Shown in pieces: positions 39,386 to 46,260 of a stretch of DNA of 64,000 nucleotides (its first letter is position 1; every line of letters starts with the position of its first letter). A program made the translations under genes and the position numbers. The DNA comes from an uncultured Prevotella sp. GTDB lineage: Bacteria > Bacteroidota > Bacteroidia > Bacteroidales > Bacteroidaceae. The notes beneath the pieces are model-generated. The model worked only from the letters and a program-made list of their open reading frames with translations. It had not been told where the DNA came from and did not search any database. The stretch lies in the NCBI GenBank assembly GCA_945869265.1, contig CAMBOI010000011.1, positions 1 through 64,000 of the forward strand, given 5' to 3'.

Positions 39386-40462
39386 ATGAACATAATATAC
39401 GTTATAGAAGATTATTCTGAAAACGGTGGAGTGGAGCGTATTGTAAGCGACAAGGCTAATACACTTTCCACTCAATATCATCATAATGTTACTTTAATAT
39501 CAGTGTATCGTGATAATCGCAAAGAGCAATTCAAATTGGACGATGGAATCAATTTGATACATCTTGATGTGCCTTTTGCAAAACGGACCACTAACTCTAT
39601 AATAAGACTTATAAGTAGATTATATACAATATTTATTGCTATTCTAAGATTGAATAAAGTAATTAAGGGACTACATCCTGACATTATTTTCTTTACAACA
39701 ACACTTGGAGCCATTCTACTGCCTTTCTGCCATACCAAGGCAAGAAAGATATATGAGTCACATCTTGCTAGAAAATTCAATCCCTTCAACAAACTCTTCT
39801 TCCTCACTGAACTAAGTGCTGAAAGAATTGTATGTCTTACAAGTGGAGATGCAAAAGAATATAAATATGCCAAACGAGTGGATATTATACCCAATTATAT
39901 AAATGACATAAAATCACATGTAGAAGACTATTCTGTAAAGAAAGCTATTGCTGTTGGCCGACTGGAATATCAAAAAGGATTTGATATTCTAATCGACTGC
40001 TGGAAAGAAATAGCAAAGCGATATCCCGACTGGAAGCTCGACATTTATGGAGAAGGTTCATGTAGGGAAGAATTACAGCGGCAGATAAACTCACTACAAT
40101 TAGTAGATAAAGTAAAACTATGTGGCAGAAACAACAATATTATTGAAATATATCCTCAATATAGTCTTCACTTCATGACTTCACGATACGAAGGATTACC
40201 CATGACTCTCATAGAGGCGCAAGCCTGCGGATTATCATCTGTTGTATTCGATTATCAATATGGAGCAAGTGACATTGTTTCTAATGGTCATAACGGACTA
40301 ATAATAGAACAAGGTAATCATAAACTATTTATTGAAGCTGCCATGAAAATGATGTCATTTAAAGAATTGAGAAAAGAATATGGCACAAATGCAATCTCAA
40401 TCAGCAAACAATACTATAGAGAAAATATTATAAATAAATGGATACAAATAATTAACAATTAA
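39386..40462 (+). CDS. Glycosyltransferase family 4
   Basis: GT-B fold transferase (358 aa). MNIIYVIEDYSENGGVERIV is the usual N-terminal acceptor-domain glycine region. AVGRLEYQKGFDILIDCW and the nucleotide-sugar signature RYEGLPMTLIEAQACGLSSV (E-x7-E type) identify GT4. It lies in the porZ-linked glycosyltransferase set, 11 nt after the GT2 gene and 39 nt before a second GT2 gene. A role in LPS, O-antigen or capsule synthesis is inferred from content. Confidence 0.9.
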   Translation: MNIIYVIEDYSENGGVERIVSDKANTLSTQYHHNVTLISVYRDNRKEQFKLDDGINLIHLDVPFAKRTTNSIIRLISRLYTIFIAILRLNKVIKGLHPDIIFFTTTLGAILLPFCHTKARKIYESHLARKFNPFNKLFFLTELSAERIVCLTSGDAKEYKYAKRVDIIPNYINDIKSHVEDYSVKKAIAVGRLEYQKGFDILIDCWKEIAKRYPDWKLDIYGEGSCREELQRQINSLQLVDKVKLCGRNNNIIEIYPQYSLHFMTSRYEGLPMTLIEAQACGLSSVVFDYQYGASDIVSNGHNGLIIEQGNHKLFIEAAMKMMSFKELRKEYGTNAISISKQYYRENIINKWIQIINN

Positions 40463-40501
40463 AAATATCTAAATTATTTAAAAAATCTAATAATTATTAG
40501 T

Positions 40502-41425
40502 ATGAAACTGAGTATAATTATTCCTATATACAACGTAGAGAACACACTAAGACGATGTCTCGACAGTGTTATATCGCAGAATATTGATGACTGCGAAATA
40601 ATACTCGTTGATGATGGTTCTACTGACAGAAGCATAATTATTGCCGATGAATATGCATGCAAACACCCATCCATAACAATTTATCATAAAGAGAATGGAG
40701 GTCTTTCTGATGCAAGAAACTATGGATTGGACAGAATGAATGGGGATTATGTTACCTTTGTTGACAGCGACGATGAACTCTCGCCCAACACATTAGAACC
40801 TCTGTTAAACATTATGCATAATCATCCTGAATATGACATCTTGGAATATTCTGTTCTGCAAAACACAGGTGAACACGATGAGACTTTTCTTGACCTCGGA
40901 AACCATAATTATCCTTATGCCTTGGATTGGCTTAAGACCAATGGGACAAGGCATTGCTGGATGTGTAATAAGATTTTTAAGTCTAATCTTTTTATTAATC
41001 TCAGATTTCCTGATAATATCTCGAGATTTGAAGATATGTGGATGATGAACAAGCTATTGGCTTTAAACCCACATATTGCCACCACCTCGCAAGGTGAATA
41101 TAGATATTACAGAAATAACAATGGACTAATGGCTTCAAATAGTAATTTCACCGACCTGTTGACAAATCAAATGAATATAGTCAGAACACATAATATCGAC
41201 ATTCGCGAAAGACTATGGCACCGACTTTATATGGATATGTACGACATTCAGCTATATGTATATCTCCAAACGGGAAATATCTTGATTCCTTCGCAAAAGG
41301 TGGTTCCATCAATGAAATATCATGGAATACAAGGACTTATAAAGTCATTGGCATTGGATATATTCGGACTGAAATACTCTTGCAAATTATTTGGATTATA
41401 CAACAAATACATTAATAAAGACTAA
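40502..41425 (+). CDS. Glycosyltransferase family 2
   Basis: GT-A transferase (307 aa). MKLSIIIPIYNVENTLRRCL, EIILVDDGSTDRS, ENGGLSDARNYGLDRMNGDY and FVDSDDEL (the DxD-type metal site) are classical GT2 features of capsule and LPS enzymes. It is the last plus-strand gene of the set. A minus-strand glycosyltransferase ends 9 nt beyond its stop codon, and I see no clear terminator between them. Confidence 0.9.
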   Translation: MKLSIIIPIYNVENTLRRCLDSVISQNIDDCEIILVDDGSTDRSIIIADEYACKHPSITIYHKENGGLSDARNYGLDRMNGDYVTFVDSDDELSPNTLEPLLNIMHNHPEYDILEYSVLQNTGEHDETFLDLGNHNYPYALDWLKTNGTRHCWMCNKIFKSNLFINLRFPDNISRFEDMWMMNKLLALNPHIATTSQGEYRYYRNNNGLMASNSNFTDLLTNQMNIVRTHNIDIRERLWHRLYMDMYDIQLYVYLQTGNILIPSQKVVPSMKYHGIQGLIKSLALDIFGLKYSCKLFGLYNKYINKD

Positions 41426-41434
41426 TAATGAATA

Positions 41435-42541
41435 TTATAACAGTCCATCATACATTTCAATATACTGCCTACTGACTTTCATATAGTCATGATGCTTGCG
41501 CACAAAAGCGGCACTCTCGCGCGACATTTTGCTTATCCTGCCTGGAGTGAGCAAAGCTTCACGCAGAACCTTTAGGTTGTATTCTTCCTCATGAGGACGA
41601 ACATTAATTATTGGACGTAATTCTTTCTCTCCAATAAATTCGTAATACTCCTCCTCGCCTCCGCCAATGACAACTGTTCCACGAGCCATGGCAGCAAGCG
41701 AATTCATAGATGGAGTGTAAGAATATAACTGATCTACCAATACATCGGCTTCTTCAAGCATTTTACAATATTCTATATATGGTACGTCATATACCTTGTT
41801 TACAACAACCTTGTCGGGATGCTCTGCTGCAATCTTTTCAACAAGCTCACCTATTATGCTTGCTCCTTTGATAAAGTCCCTGCGCTTCTGTATGCCTACA
41901 AGTACTTTTATGGGCCAATGCTCACCTTTTACAATGATATTCTTGTCATCAGGTATCTCGATGGGTAAAGGCATATAATGCAGTCTCGAACGATATTCAT
42001 CCTTATTATAATACATATAATACTCATAAAGACAGGCGGCAAAAGCGTCTGCATGCTTGTTGACATATCTACAACAACTCAAGAACTCCGGCAGATGCTG
42101 CTCTTCTATTCTCCATTTGTTTTCCTCTACATTTATGGCTTTTTTTCCTATATGAGTGTCGGAATAGGCAAGTACGCCTTTAGCTTGGGCGTCAAAGACT
42201 ACAATGTCATCCCCCCAACAGCCTCTCACCACATTCTTGTTAAAACGCTTTATGAACTTAAAGAACAGTTTGTTCCATCCTAACTTCAACGGTATAGTGT
42301 GGAAGTCGTTCATCTGGACAATATCGTTGCCAATGAACACATGCAGATTGATAAGTATCTTCCATATAACTTTCAATCCACTTAATTTGCCCCAACTCAT
42401 ATCCCTGCTGAGATCAATGTCACGAGGGCAATCCCATATACAACCTGCGGACACAAGTGTAACATTGTGTCCAAGTGCCTCAAATCCCTTTCGCAATGTG
42501 CTATGAACAAAACTGGCCTCGCCTAAAAGCAATATCTTCAT
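41435..42541 (-). CDS. Glycosyltransferase-like protein (GT-B type)
   Basis: A 368-aa cytoplasmic protein starting MKILLLGEASFVHSTLRKGFE, typical of GT-B N-terminal domains. The C-terminal half has KVLVGIQKRRDFIKGASI, EADVLVDQLYSYTPSMNSLAAMARG and VVIGGGEEEYYEFIGEKE, in the position and style of the GT4 nucleotide-sugar site. It is convergent with the porZ-linked genes but has its own promoter (42622-42653). Acceptor and sugar are unknown. The surrounding DNA is AT-rich, as in many surface-polysaccharide loci. Confidence 0.75.
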   Translation of the reverse strand: MKILLLGEASFVHSTLRKGFEALGHNVTLVSAGCIWDCPRDIDLSRDMSWGKLSGLKVIWKILINLHVFIGNDIVQMNDFHTIPLKLGWNKLFFKFIKRFNKNVVRGCWGDDIVVFDAQAKGVLAYSDTHIGKKAINVEENKWRIEEQHLPEFLSCCRYVNKHADAFAACLYEYYMYYNKDEYRSRLHYMPLPIEIPDDKNIIVKGEHWPIKVLVGIQKRRDFIKGASIIGELVEKIAAEHPDKVVVNKVYDVPYIEYCKMLEEADVLVDQLYSYTPSMNSLAAMARGTVVIGGGEEEYYEFIGEKELRPIINVRPHEEEYNLKVLREALLTPGRISKMSRESAAFVRKHHDYMKVSRQYIEMYDGLL

Positions 42542-42621
42542 GTCGTAATTATTTTTGCTGTCTTAATATATTCACTATTATATGAATATATCTCTATAGA
42601 ATATTTTTGATTCATATTTTG

Positions 42622-42653
42622 CAAAAATACAAATTAATTATAGAATAAACAAA
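42622..42653 (-). promoter_or_regulatory. Promoter of the minus-strand glycosyltransferase
   Basis: On the minus strand TTTG (42653-42650), a 20-nt spacer and TATTTTTG (42629-42622) are close to consensus. The start codon is 81 nt downstream. Confidence 0.75.
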
Positions 42654-42769
42654 GTATTAATCTTTTTTTATTATGATTTATAGTTTTGTAACTATTTAAT
42701 ACAAATTATCTTGCAGTATATAATTAATAATAGTACTTTTACAATAAGATGTAGTAAGATACTAAGAAT

Positions 42770-42886
42770 AGCTGTAATGGCATAGACTGAACAGCTGTAG
42801 TAATATATAGTGAATAGGCTACAGAGACATAAAGTGAATAGGGTAGTCAGGAACTAACTGAACAGCAGTTGAGAAACTGTCAGAAC
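42770..42886. repeat. Five degenerate 23-24-bp tandem repeats
   Basis: Five successive units start at 42770, 42793, 42816, 42840 and 42864. Each begins with AG(C/G) and ends with a CTGAAC, GTGAAT or CAGAAC block, with a variable middle. They lie in the 752-bp region 42542-43293 between the minus-strand glycosyltransferase and the rubredoxin fusion. No open frame covers them convincingly. Confidence 0.6.
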
Positions 42887-42942
42887 TTAACTTCAGTTAT
42901 ATTCTCAACAAGCTATCGTTGTATATATAAAAGGCTTTGTAT

Positions 42943-43005
42943 GTGCATCCGAAAGCTTCGAACGGAGATTCGAAAGCTTTGAATATACATCCGAAGCCTT
43001 TGAAC
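42943..43005. repeat. Three 21-bp tandem repeats
   Basis: Units start at 42943, 42964 and 42985 and share the core AT(C/T)CGAA(A/G)GC(T/C)T(T/C)GAA. The core is close to self-complementary around CGAAAGCTTCG. It follows the 23-bp array by 56 nt and may be part of the same non-coding element. Confidence 0.7.
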
Positions 43006-43041
43006 GAAAGTCTGATTATTCTAGAGTAAACCCATTTATCA

Positions 43042-43179
43042 TTACTTCTCCAGTTTCTCTATTTCTATCTCACGCCACACCTTCATGTTTGGAATGTAAC
43101 ATTCTTCTTTGCCCTGATCATAAGCAAGATAACAATTATCCTCATGTATTATTTTTGCTACAAATATCCAAAGAATTAT
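43042..43179 (-). pseudogene. Possible gene remnant (C-terminal fragment)
   Basis: On the minus strand there is an open stretch of 45 codons ending in TAA at 43042-43044. Its translation looks protein-like (CYLAYDQGKEECYIPNMKV, then WREIEIEKLEK at the end). It is bounded upstream by an in-frame TGA and has no start codon except a late ATG. Charged, coding-like sequence in an otherwise non-coding AT-rich region suggests a decayed gene. I do not recognise the family. Confidence 0.35.
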
Positions 43180-43242
43180 TCATAATAAAAATATTATTAG
43201 CATTTTTTTATCAAAATTGTTTTTAGTATCGGATTTTTTCCT

Positions 43243-43250
43243 TATTTTTG
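43243..43250 (+). promoter_or_regulatory. Probable -7 element for the flavin reductase-rubredoxin gene
   Basis: TATTTTTG fits TAnnTTTG, 43 nt before the start codon. A -33 element is weak (TTGT at 43217-43220). Confidence 0.5.
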
Positions 43251-43293
43251 CACAGAAAAACTTAGAATATAAATCTATTTAAATTACACTATT

Positions 43294-43953
43294 ATGGATA
43301 TAACAGTACTATTCAAACTTACCTACGGACTGTATGTAGTAGGTGCTTACGACGGACTAAGGCCTGTGGGATGTATTATCAATACATGCTTCCAGGTGAC
43401 AAACCAAAACCCTATTCTTGCCATCTCGATGAACAAGAACAACTACACCCTTAAGGCTATCAAGGAAAGCCGAAGATTCTCACTCTCTATCATTGCTGAG
43501 GACACCGATCCAAGTATTATCGGTACATTCGGATTCCAGTCAAGCCGAGATGCCGACAAGTATGCCAACTATGGTTTCCGCATTTTTGGCGAAGCTCCAT
43601 GCGTCAACGGAAAGTTTGCCGGACGACTTATTCTCGATGCTATCAACTTTGTGGATAATGAAACACATATCGTTGTTCTCGCACGACTGGTTGATACTGT
43701 AAAGGGTGATGGCACTCCTATGACATACGACTACTATCATCGTGTTATTAAAGGCAAGGCCCCCAAGAATGCTCCTACCTATGTGGCTGAAGAAGAAAAG
43801 CCAAAGACAGAAGAGCAAACGGCTGCCACTACTGGTAAGAAGAAATATAAATGCCAAGTGTGCGGATATGAAGTTGAAATGGATGGTGAAATGCCTGATG
43901 ACTTCAAATGTCCGTTGTGCAAACAACCAAAAGAGAAATTCTCTTTAATATAA
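43294..43953 (+). CDS. Flavin reductase-rubredoxin fusion (high-molecular-weight rubredoxin type)
   Basis: A 219-aa cytoplasmic redox protein. Residues 1 to about 155 form a flavin-reductase-like FMN domain (LTYGLYVVGAYDGLRPVGCIINTCFQVT, then NPILAISMNKNNYT). A Glu/Lys/Thr-rich linker (about 158-177) joins it to a C-terminal rubredoxin (about 178-219) with both iron-binding pairs, CQVCGY and CPLCKQ. Such fusions pass electrons from NAD(P)H to flavodiiron proteins or similar acceptors in anaerobes, giving oxygen or NO detoxification. No partner gene is adjacent. A strong bidirectional terminator follows. Confidence 0.92.
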   Translation: MDITVLFKLTYGLYVVGAYDGLRPVGCIINTCFQVTNQNPILAISMNKNNYTLKAIKESRRFSLSIIAEDTDPSIIGTFGFQSSRDADKYANYGFRIFGEAPCVNGKFAGRLILDAINFVDNETHIVVLARLVDTVKGDGTPMTYDYYHRVIKGKAPKNAPTYVAEEEKPKTEEQTAATTGKKKYKCQVCGYEVEMDGEMPDDFKCPLCKQPKEKFSLI

Positions 43954-43955
43954 TA

Positions 43956-43991
43956 AAAAATAATCAGCTCGCAAATGAGCTGATTATTTTT
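43956..43991. terminator. Bidirectional terminator between the rubredoxin fusion and nadA
   Basis: A perfect 15-bp inverted repeat (AAAAATAATCAGCTC and its complement, 6-nt loop) lies between two convergent stop codons and directly abuts that of nadA. A and T runs on the two sides allow termination in both directions. Confidence 0.88.
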
Positions 43992-44987
43992 TTATTTCGA
44001 AAGATCCAACATTCTCTCTATTGGCTTTACGGCATCCTTGGCAATGTCGGCATCCACTTCTACTGATGGCCACTCGTATTTAAGAGTATTGTATATCTTC
44101 TTGAGAGTGTTCATCTTCATATAGTCACATTCATTGCAACTGCATCCTACGCCTCCCTCGCTTATCTCTGGAGGTACGGGATGGAATATTGTGTCGGGAC
44201 ACTTGCGCTGCATCTCATGAAGAATACCGGCCTCGGTGGCTACTATATACTCATTCTCGGGATGTGCAACGGCATAATCAAGAAGAACAGCTGTGGAACC
44301 AACTACATCGGCAATAGCCAATACAGGACCCTTACATTCGGGATGAGCCAGCACCAATGCCTTGGGATGGGTCTCCTTCAACTTTACAATCTCGGCAACG
44401 GAGAAACGCTCGTGCACATGACAACCGCCATTCCACAAAAGCATGTTTCTGCCTGTTACCTCATTAATATATGATCCGAGATTATAGTCGGGACCAAAGA
44501 TTATCTTCTCGTCCTTGGGGAATGTATCCACAATCTTCTTGGCATTACCACTTGTCACCACCACATCCGTCAATGCCTTTACGGCAGCTGTGGTGTTGAC
44601 ATAGCTCACCACCTTATATCCGGGATGCTCCTCCTTGTATTTCCTCAAATCGTCGGCCTTGCATGAGTCGGCAAGCGAGCAACCGGCATTGAGGTCGGGA
44701 GCAAGCACAAGCTTGTCAGGACTCAATATCTTACATGTCTCAGCCATGAAATGCACACCGCACATCACGATAATCTTGGCATCGGTGTTGGCAGCCTTGC
44801 GTGCCAATGCCAATGAGTCGCCAATGAAATCGGCAATGTCTTGGATTTCTCCCTGAGTATAATAATGTGCGAGGATGATAGCGTCCTTTTCTTTGCACAT
44901 TCGACGTATTTCAGCCTTCAGGTCTGTGCCTTCGGCTATTGGTTCGTCGATATAACCTTTTTCCTTCCATTCCTGTTTTGTCATCAC
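43992..44987 (-). CDS. nadA: Quinolinate synthase
   Basis: NadA (331 aa) condenses iminoaspartate with dihydroxyacetone phosphate to quinolinate in NAD synthesis, using a [4Fe-4S] cluster. AIILAHYYTQGEIQDIADFIGDSLAL, VMCGVHFMAETCKIL, FGPDYNLG, LWNGGCHVHERF and HPECKGPVLAIADVVGSTA are conserved, and Cys residues for the cluster occur in CGVHF, HPECKG and GCSCNECDYM. Length fits the longer-type enzymes of Bacteroidetes. nadB and nadC are not next to it. Its promoter probably lies inside the DnaA-box-rich region, giving a leader of about 200 nt. Confidence 0.95.
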   Translation of the reverse strand: MMTKQEWKEKGYIDEPIAEGTDLKAEIRRMCKEKDAIILAHYYTQGEIQDIADFIGDSLALARKAANTDAKIIVMCGVHFMAETCKILSPDKLVLAPDLNAGCSLADSCKADDLRKYKEEHPGYKVVSYVNTTAAVKALTDVVVTSGNAKKIVDTFPKDEKIIFGPDYNLGSYINEVTGRNMLLWNGGCHVHERFSVAEIVKLKETHPKALVLAHPECKGPVLAIADVVGSTAVLLDYAVAHPENEYIVATEAGILHEMQRKCPDTIFHPVPPEISEGGVGCSCNECDYMKMNTLKKIYNTLKYEWPSVEVDADIAKDAVKPIERMLDLSK

Positions 44988-45195
44988 TTTATTATATTTA
45001 TTATCTTCTCTTTTCTCTCTTTAAAAATAGATAATAGTAATAACATATACTGTTGATACGTTGATAACTATTTCTCTATTTTCTTTGTCCACTGGATATC
45101 AACATGTGGTGAAGGTGTTATCAACAGCCTTGTGTATATCTTCTTGGTGATAATGAGCTGAATAATCCACTTATCCACAATTTCCAATTTCGGTG

Positions 45196-45226
45196 CAAAA
45201 TTAATAAGTTTATATCTTATTTCATA
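45196..45226 (-). promoter_or_regulatory. Probable promoter of nadA
   Basis: On the minus strand TATG (45226-45223), a 19-nt spacer and TAATTTTG (45203-45196) match the consensus except for one base of the -33 element. It sits between two DnaA boxes, so DnaA binding could affect nadA transcription. Confidence 0.6.
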
Positions 45227-45396
45227 AAAAAATTGTGGAAAAGTTATTTAAAAACCTAAAATAACTATGTTGATATCAATAATCCCGATTCAATCCAGTG
45301 GGAAATGTGCATAACTCACAATATATAAACAATGATATTAACAGGGTTTTCAACATAGTTATCCACAAAAAAAACATAATAAAAACTCATTTTTAT

Positions 45397-45427
45397 TTTG
45401 TATTGTGTAGAATTTGCCTTATCTTTG
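45397..45427 (+). promoter_or_regulatory. Promoter of the trmH-family gene
   Basis: TTTG (45397-45400), a 19-nt spacer and TATCTTTG (45420-45427) match the consensus fully. The start codon at 45437 is only 9 nt beyond, so the mRNA may be nearly leaderless, or translation may begin at the ATG at 45461. Confidence 0.82.
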
Positions 45428-45436
45428 CAGCTTGAT

Positions 45437-45973
45437 ATGAGAAAGCTAAGGACAATAGAGATGAATCGTCTGTCGGTTGAGGAGTTTAAGGAGTCCGACA
45501 AACTGCCCCTTGTTGTGGTGCTCGACGATGTGAGATCAATGTATAATGTGGGAAGCGTGTTTCGCACTGGCGATGCCTTCCGCATCGAGGCGGTGTATAT
45601 GTGTGGTATTAGTGCCACACCTCCATCCACCGAGATTCACAAAACTGCCCTTGGAGCCGAGGACAGTGTGGAGTGGCGATATTTCCCGTCGGCAGTTGAG
45701 GCTGTCGAGCATCTACACAGTGAGGGTTACGAGGTATATGCTGTTGAGCAGGCTGAGGGCAGCACTAAGTTGCATGAGTTTTCGCCTGCCTACAATAAGC
45801 GTTATGCCGTAGTGATGGGCAACGAGGTAAAGGGTGTTCATCAGGAGGTGATTGACTTGTGCGACGGTTGCTTGGAGATACCCCAGTTTGGCACCAAACA
45901 TTCTATGAATGTAAGTGTGACTACAGGGATTATCATTTATTCATTTGCCCACAAATTGCTGCTACAACAATGA
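45437..45973 (+). CDS. TrmH/SpoU family RNA 2'-O-methyltransferase
   Basis: SPOUT methyltransferase (178 aa) that methylates a ribose 2'-OH in tRNA or rRNA with S-adenosylmethionine. LVVVLDDVRSMYNVGSVFRT, VMGNEVKGVHQEVIDLCDG and IPQFGTKHSMNVSVTTGI are the three conserved motifs of the trefoil-knot fold. Its short length means it lacks the N-terminal RNA-binding domain of RlmB-type enzymes. The start MRKLRTIEMNRLSVEEF resembles Bacteroidales homologues. An in-frame start farther upstream would lie inside the promoter. It adjoins the candidate oriC. Confidence 0.9.
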   Translation: MRKLRTIEMNRLSVEEFKESDKLPLVVVLDDVRSMYNVGSVFRTGDAFRIEAVYMCGISATPPSTEIHKTALGAEDSVEWRYFPSAVEAVEHLHSEGYEVYAVEQAEGSTKLHEFSPAYNKRYAVVMGNEVKGVHQEVIDLCDGCLEIPQFGTKHSMNVSVTTGIIIYSFAHKLLLQQ

Positions 45974-46041
45974 CATTTTGTGTTATTGTTGGTTAAAAAC
46001 GAGAGTATTCAACAAATTTTAAACTTTGAATAACAAAAACA

Positions 46042-46073
46042 CTTGTATTAATAAAATTAAGTGTTTATCTTTG
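46042..46073 (+). promoter_or_regulatory. Promoter of a candidate small RNA
   Basis: CTTG (46042-46045), a 20-nt spacer and TATCTTTG (46066-46073) form a near-consensus promoter with no open reading frame directly downstream. Confidence 0.65.
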
Positions 46074-46078
46074 CACTG

Positions 46079-46160
46079 AAAAATTCGTTAAGTAATAGTT
46101 TATTTGTTAATTGGTGTGCAGGCTAAGGACAGCGGTCTCTATGCCTGCACTTTTCTTTTT
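46079..46160 (+). ncRNA. Candidate small RNA with its own promoter and terminator
   Basis: From the expected start near 46079 the transcript would run about 80 nt to a perfect 8-bp GC-rich stem (GTGCAGGC, 46116-46123, with GCCTGCAC, 46143-46150) followed by TTTTCTTTTT. The 19-nt apical loop contains GAC/GTC that could pair further. No ATG lies within it. It may be a trans-acting small RNA or a prematurely ended leader of the GH5 gene, but the latter has its own -7 element at 46226. No known RNA family was recognised. Confidence 0.55.
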
Positions 46161-46225
46161 GTATTTTTGGCATAATATCACGCAAAATAAATAAGATAGT
46201 ATCATTCTAATTGAAAAAAACTCAT

Positions 46226-46233
46226 TATCTTTG
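46226..46233 (+). promoter_or_regulatory. -7 element of the GH5 gene
   Basis: TATCTTTG fits the consensus. No good -33 element is seen at the right distance, so an activator may be needed. It shows that translation starts at 46249 or 46261, not upstream. Confidence 0.6.
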
Positions 46234-46260
46234 CACCCAAAAACAATAATGATCAAAACA

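Larger units (their letters stand above)
44988..45436. other. Candidate chromosomal origin (oriC): DnaA-box cluster in an AT-rich gap
   Basis: This 449-bp non-coding gap has two perfect DnaA boxes TTATCCACA (45171-45179, 45359-45367). It also has two further boxes fitting TTWTNCACA on the opposite strand (45234-45242, 45306-45314) and several close variants with CAACA (45051-45059, 45096-45104, 45118-45126, 45268-45276, 45347-45355). AT-rich stretches (45197-45270, 45361-45400) could serve as the unwinding element. A nadA promoter and a trmH promoter overlap its ends. dnaA itself is not in the window, which is not unusual for Bacteroidetes. Confidence 0.72.

Noticed and set aside
41674..41689. 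TGTTCCACGAGCC, similar to half of a parS site
   Set aside because: Only the left arm matches; it is inside a glycosyltransferase gene and lacks the GTGAAACA arm.
42770..43005. Possible CRISPR array
   Set aside because: The repeats are direct, contiguous and degenerate with no unique spacers of constant length, and no cas genes are nearby.
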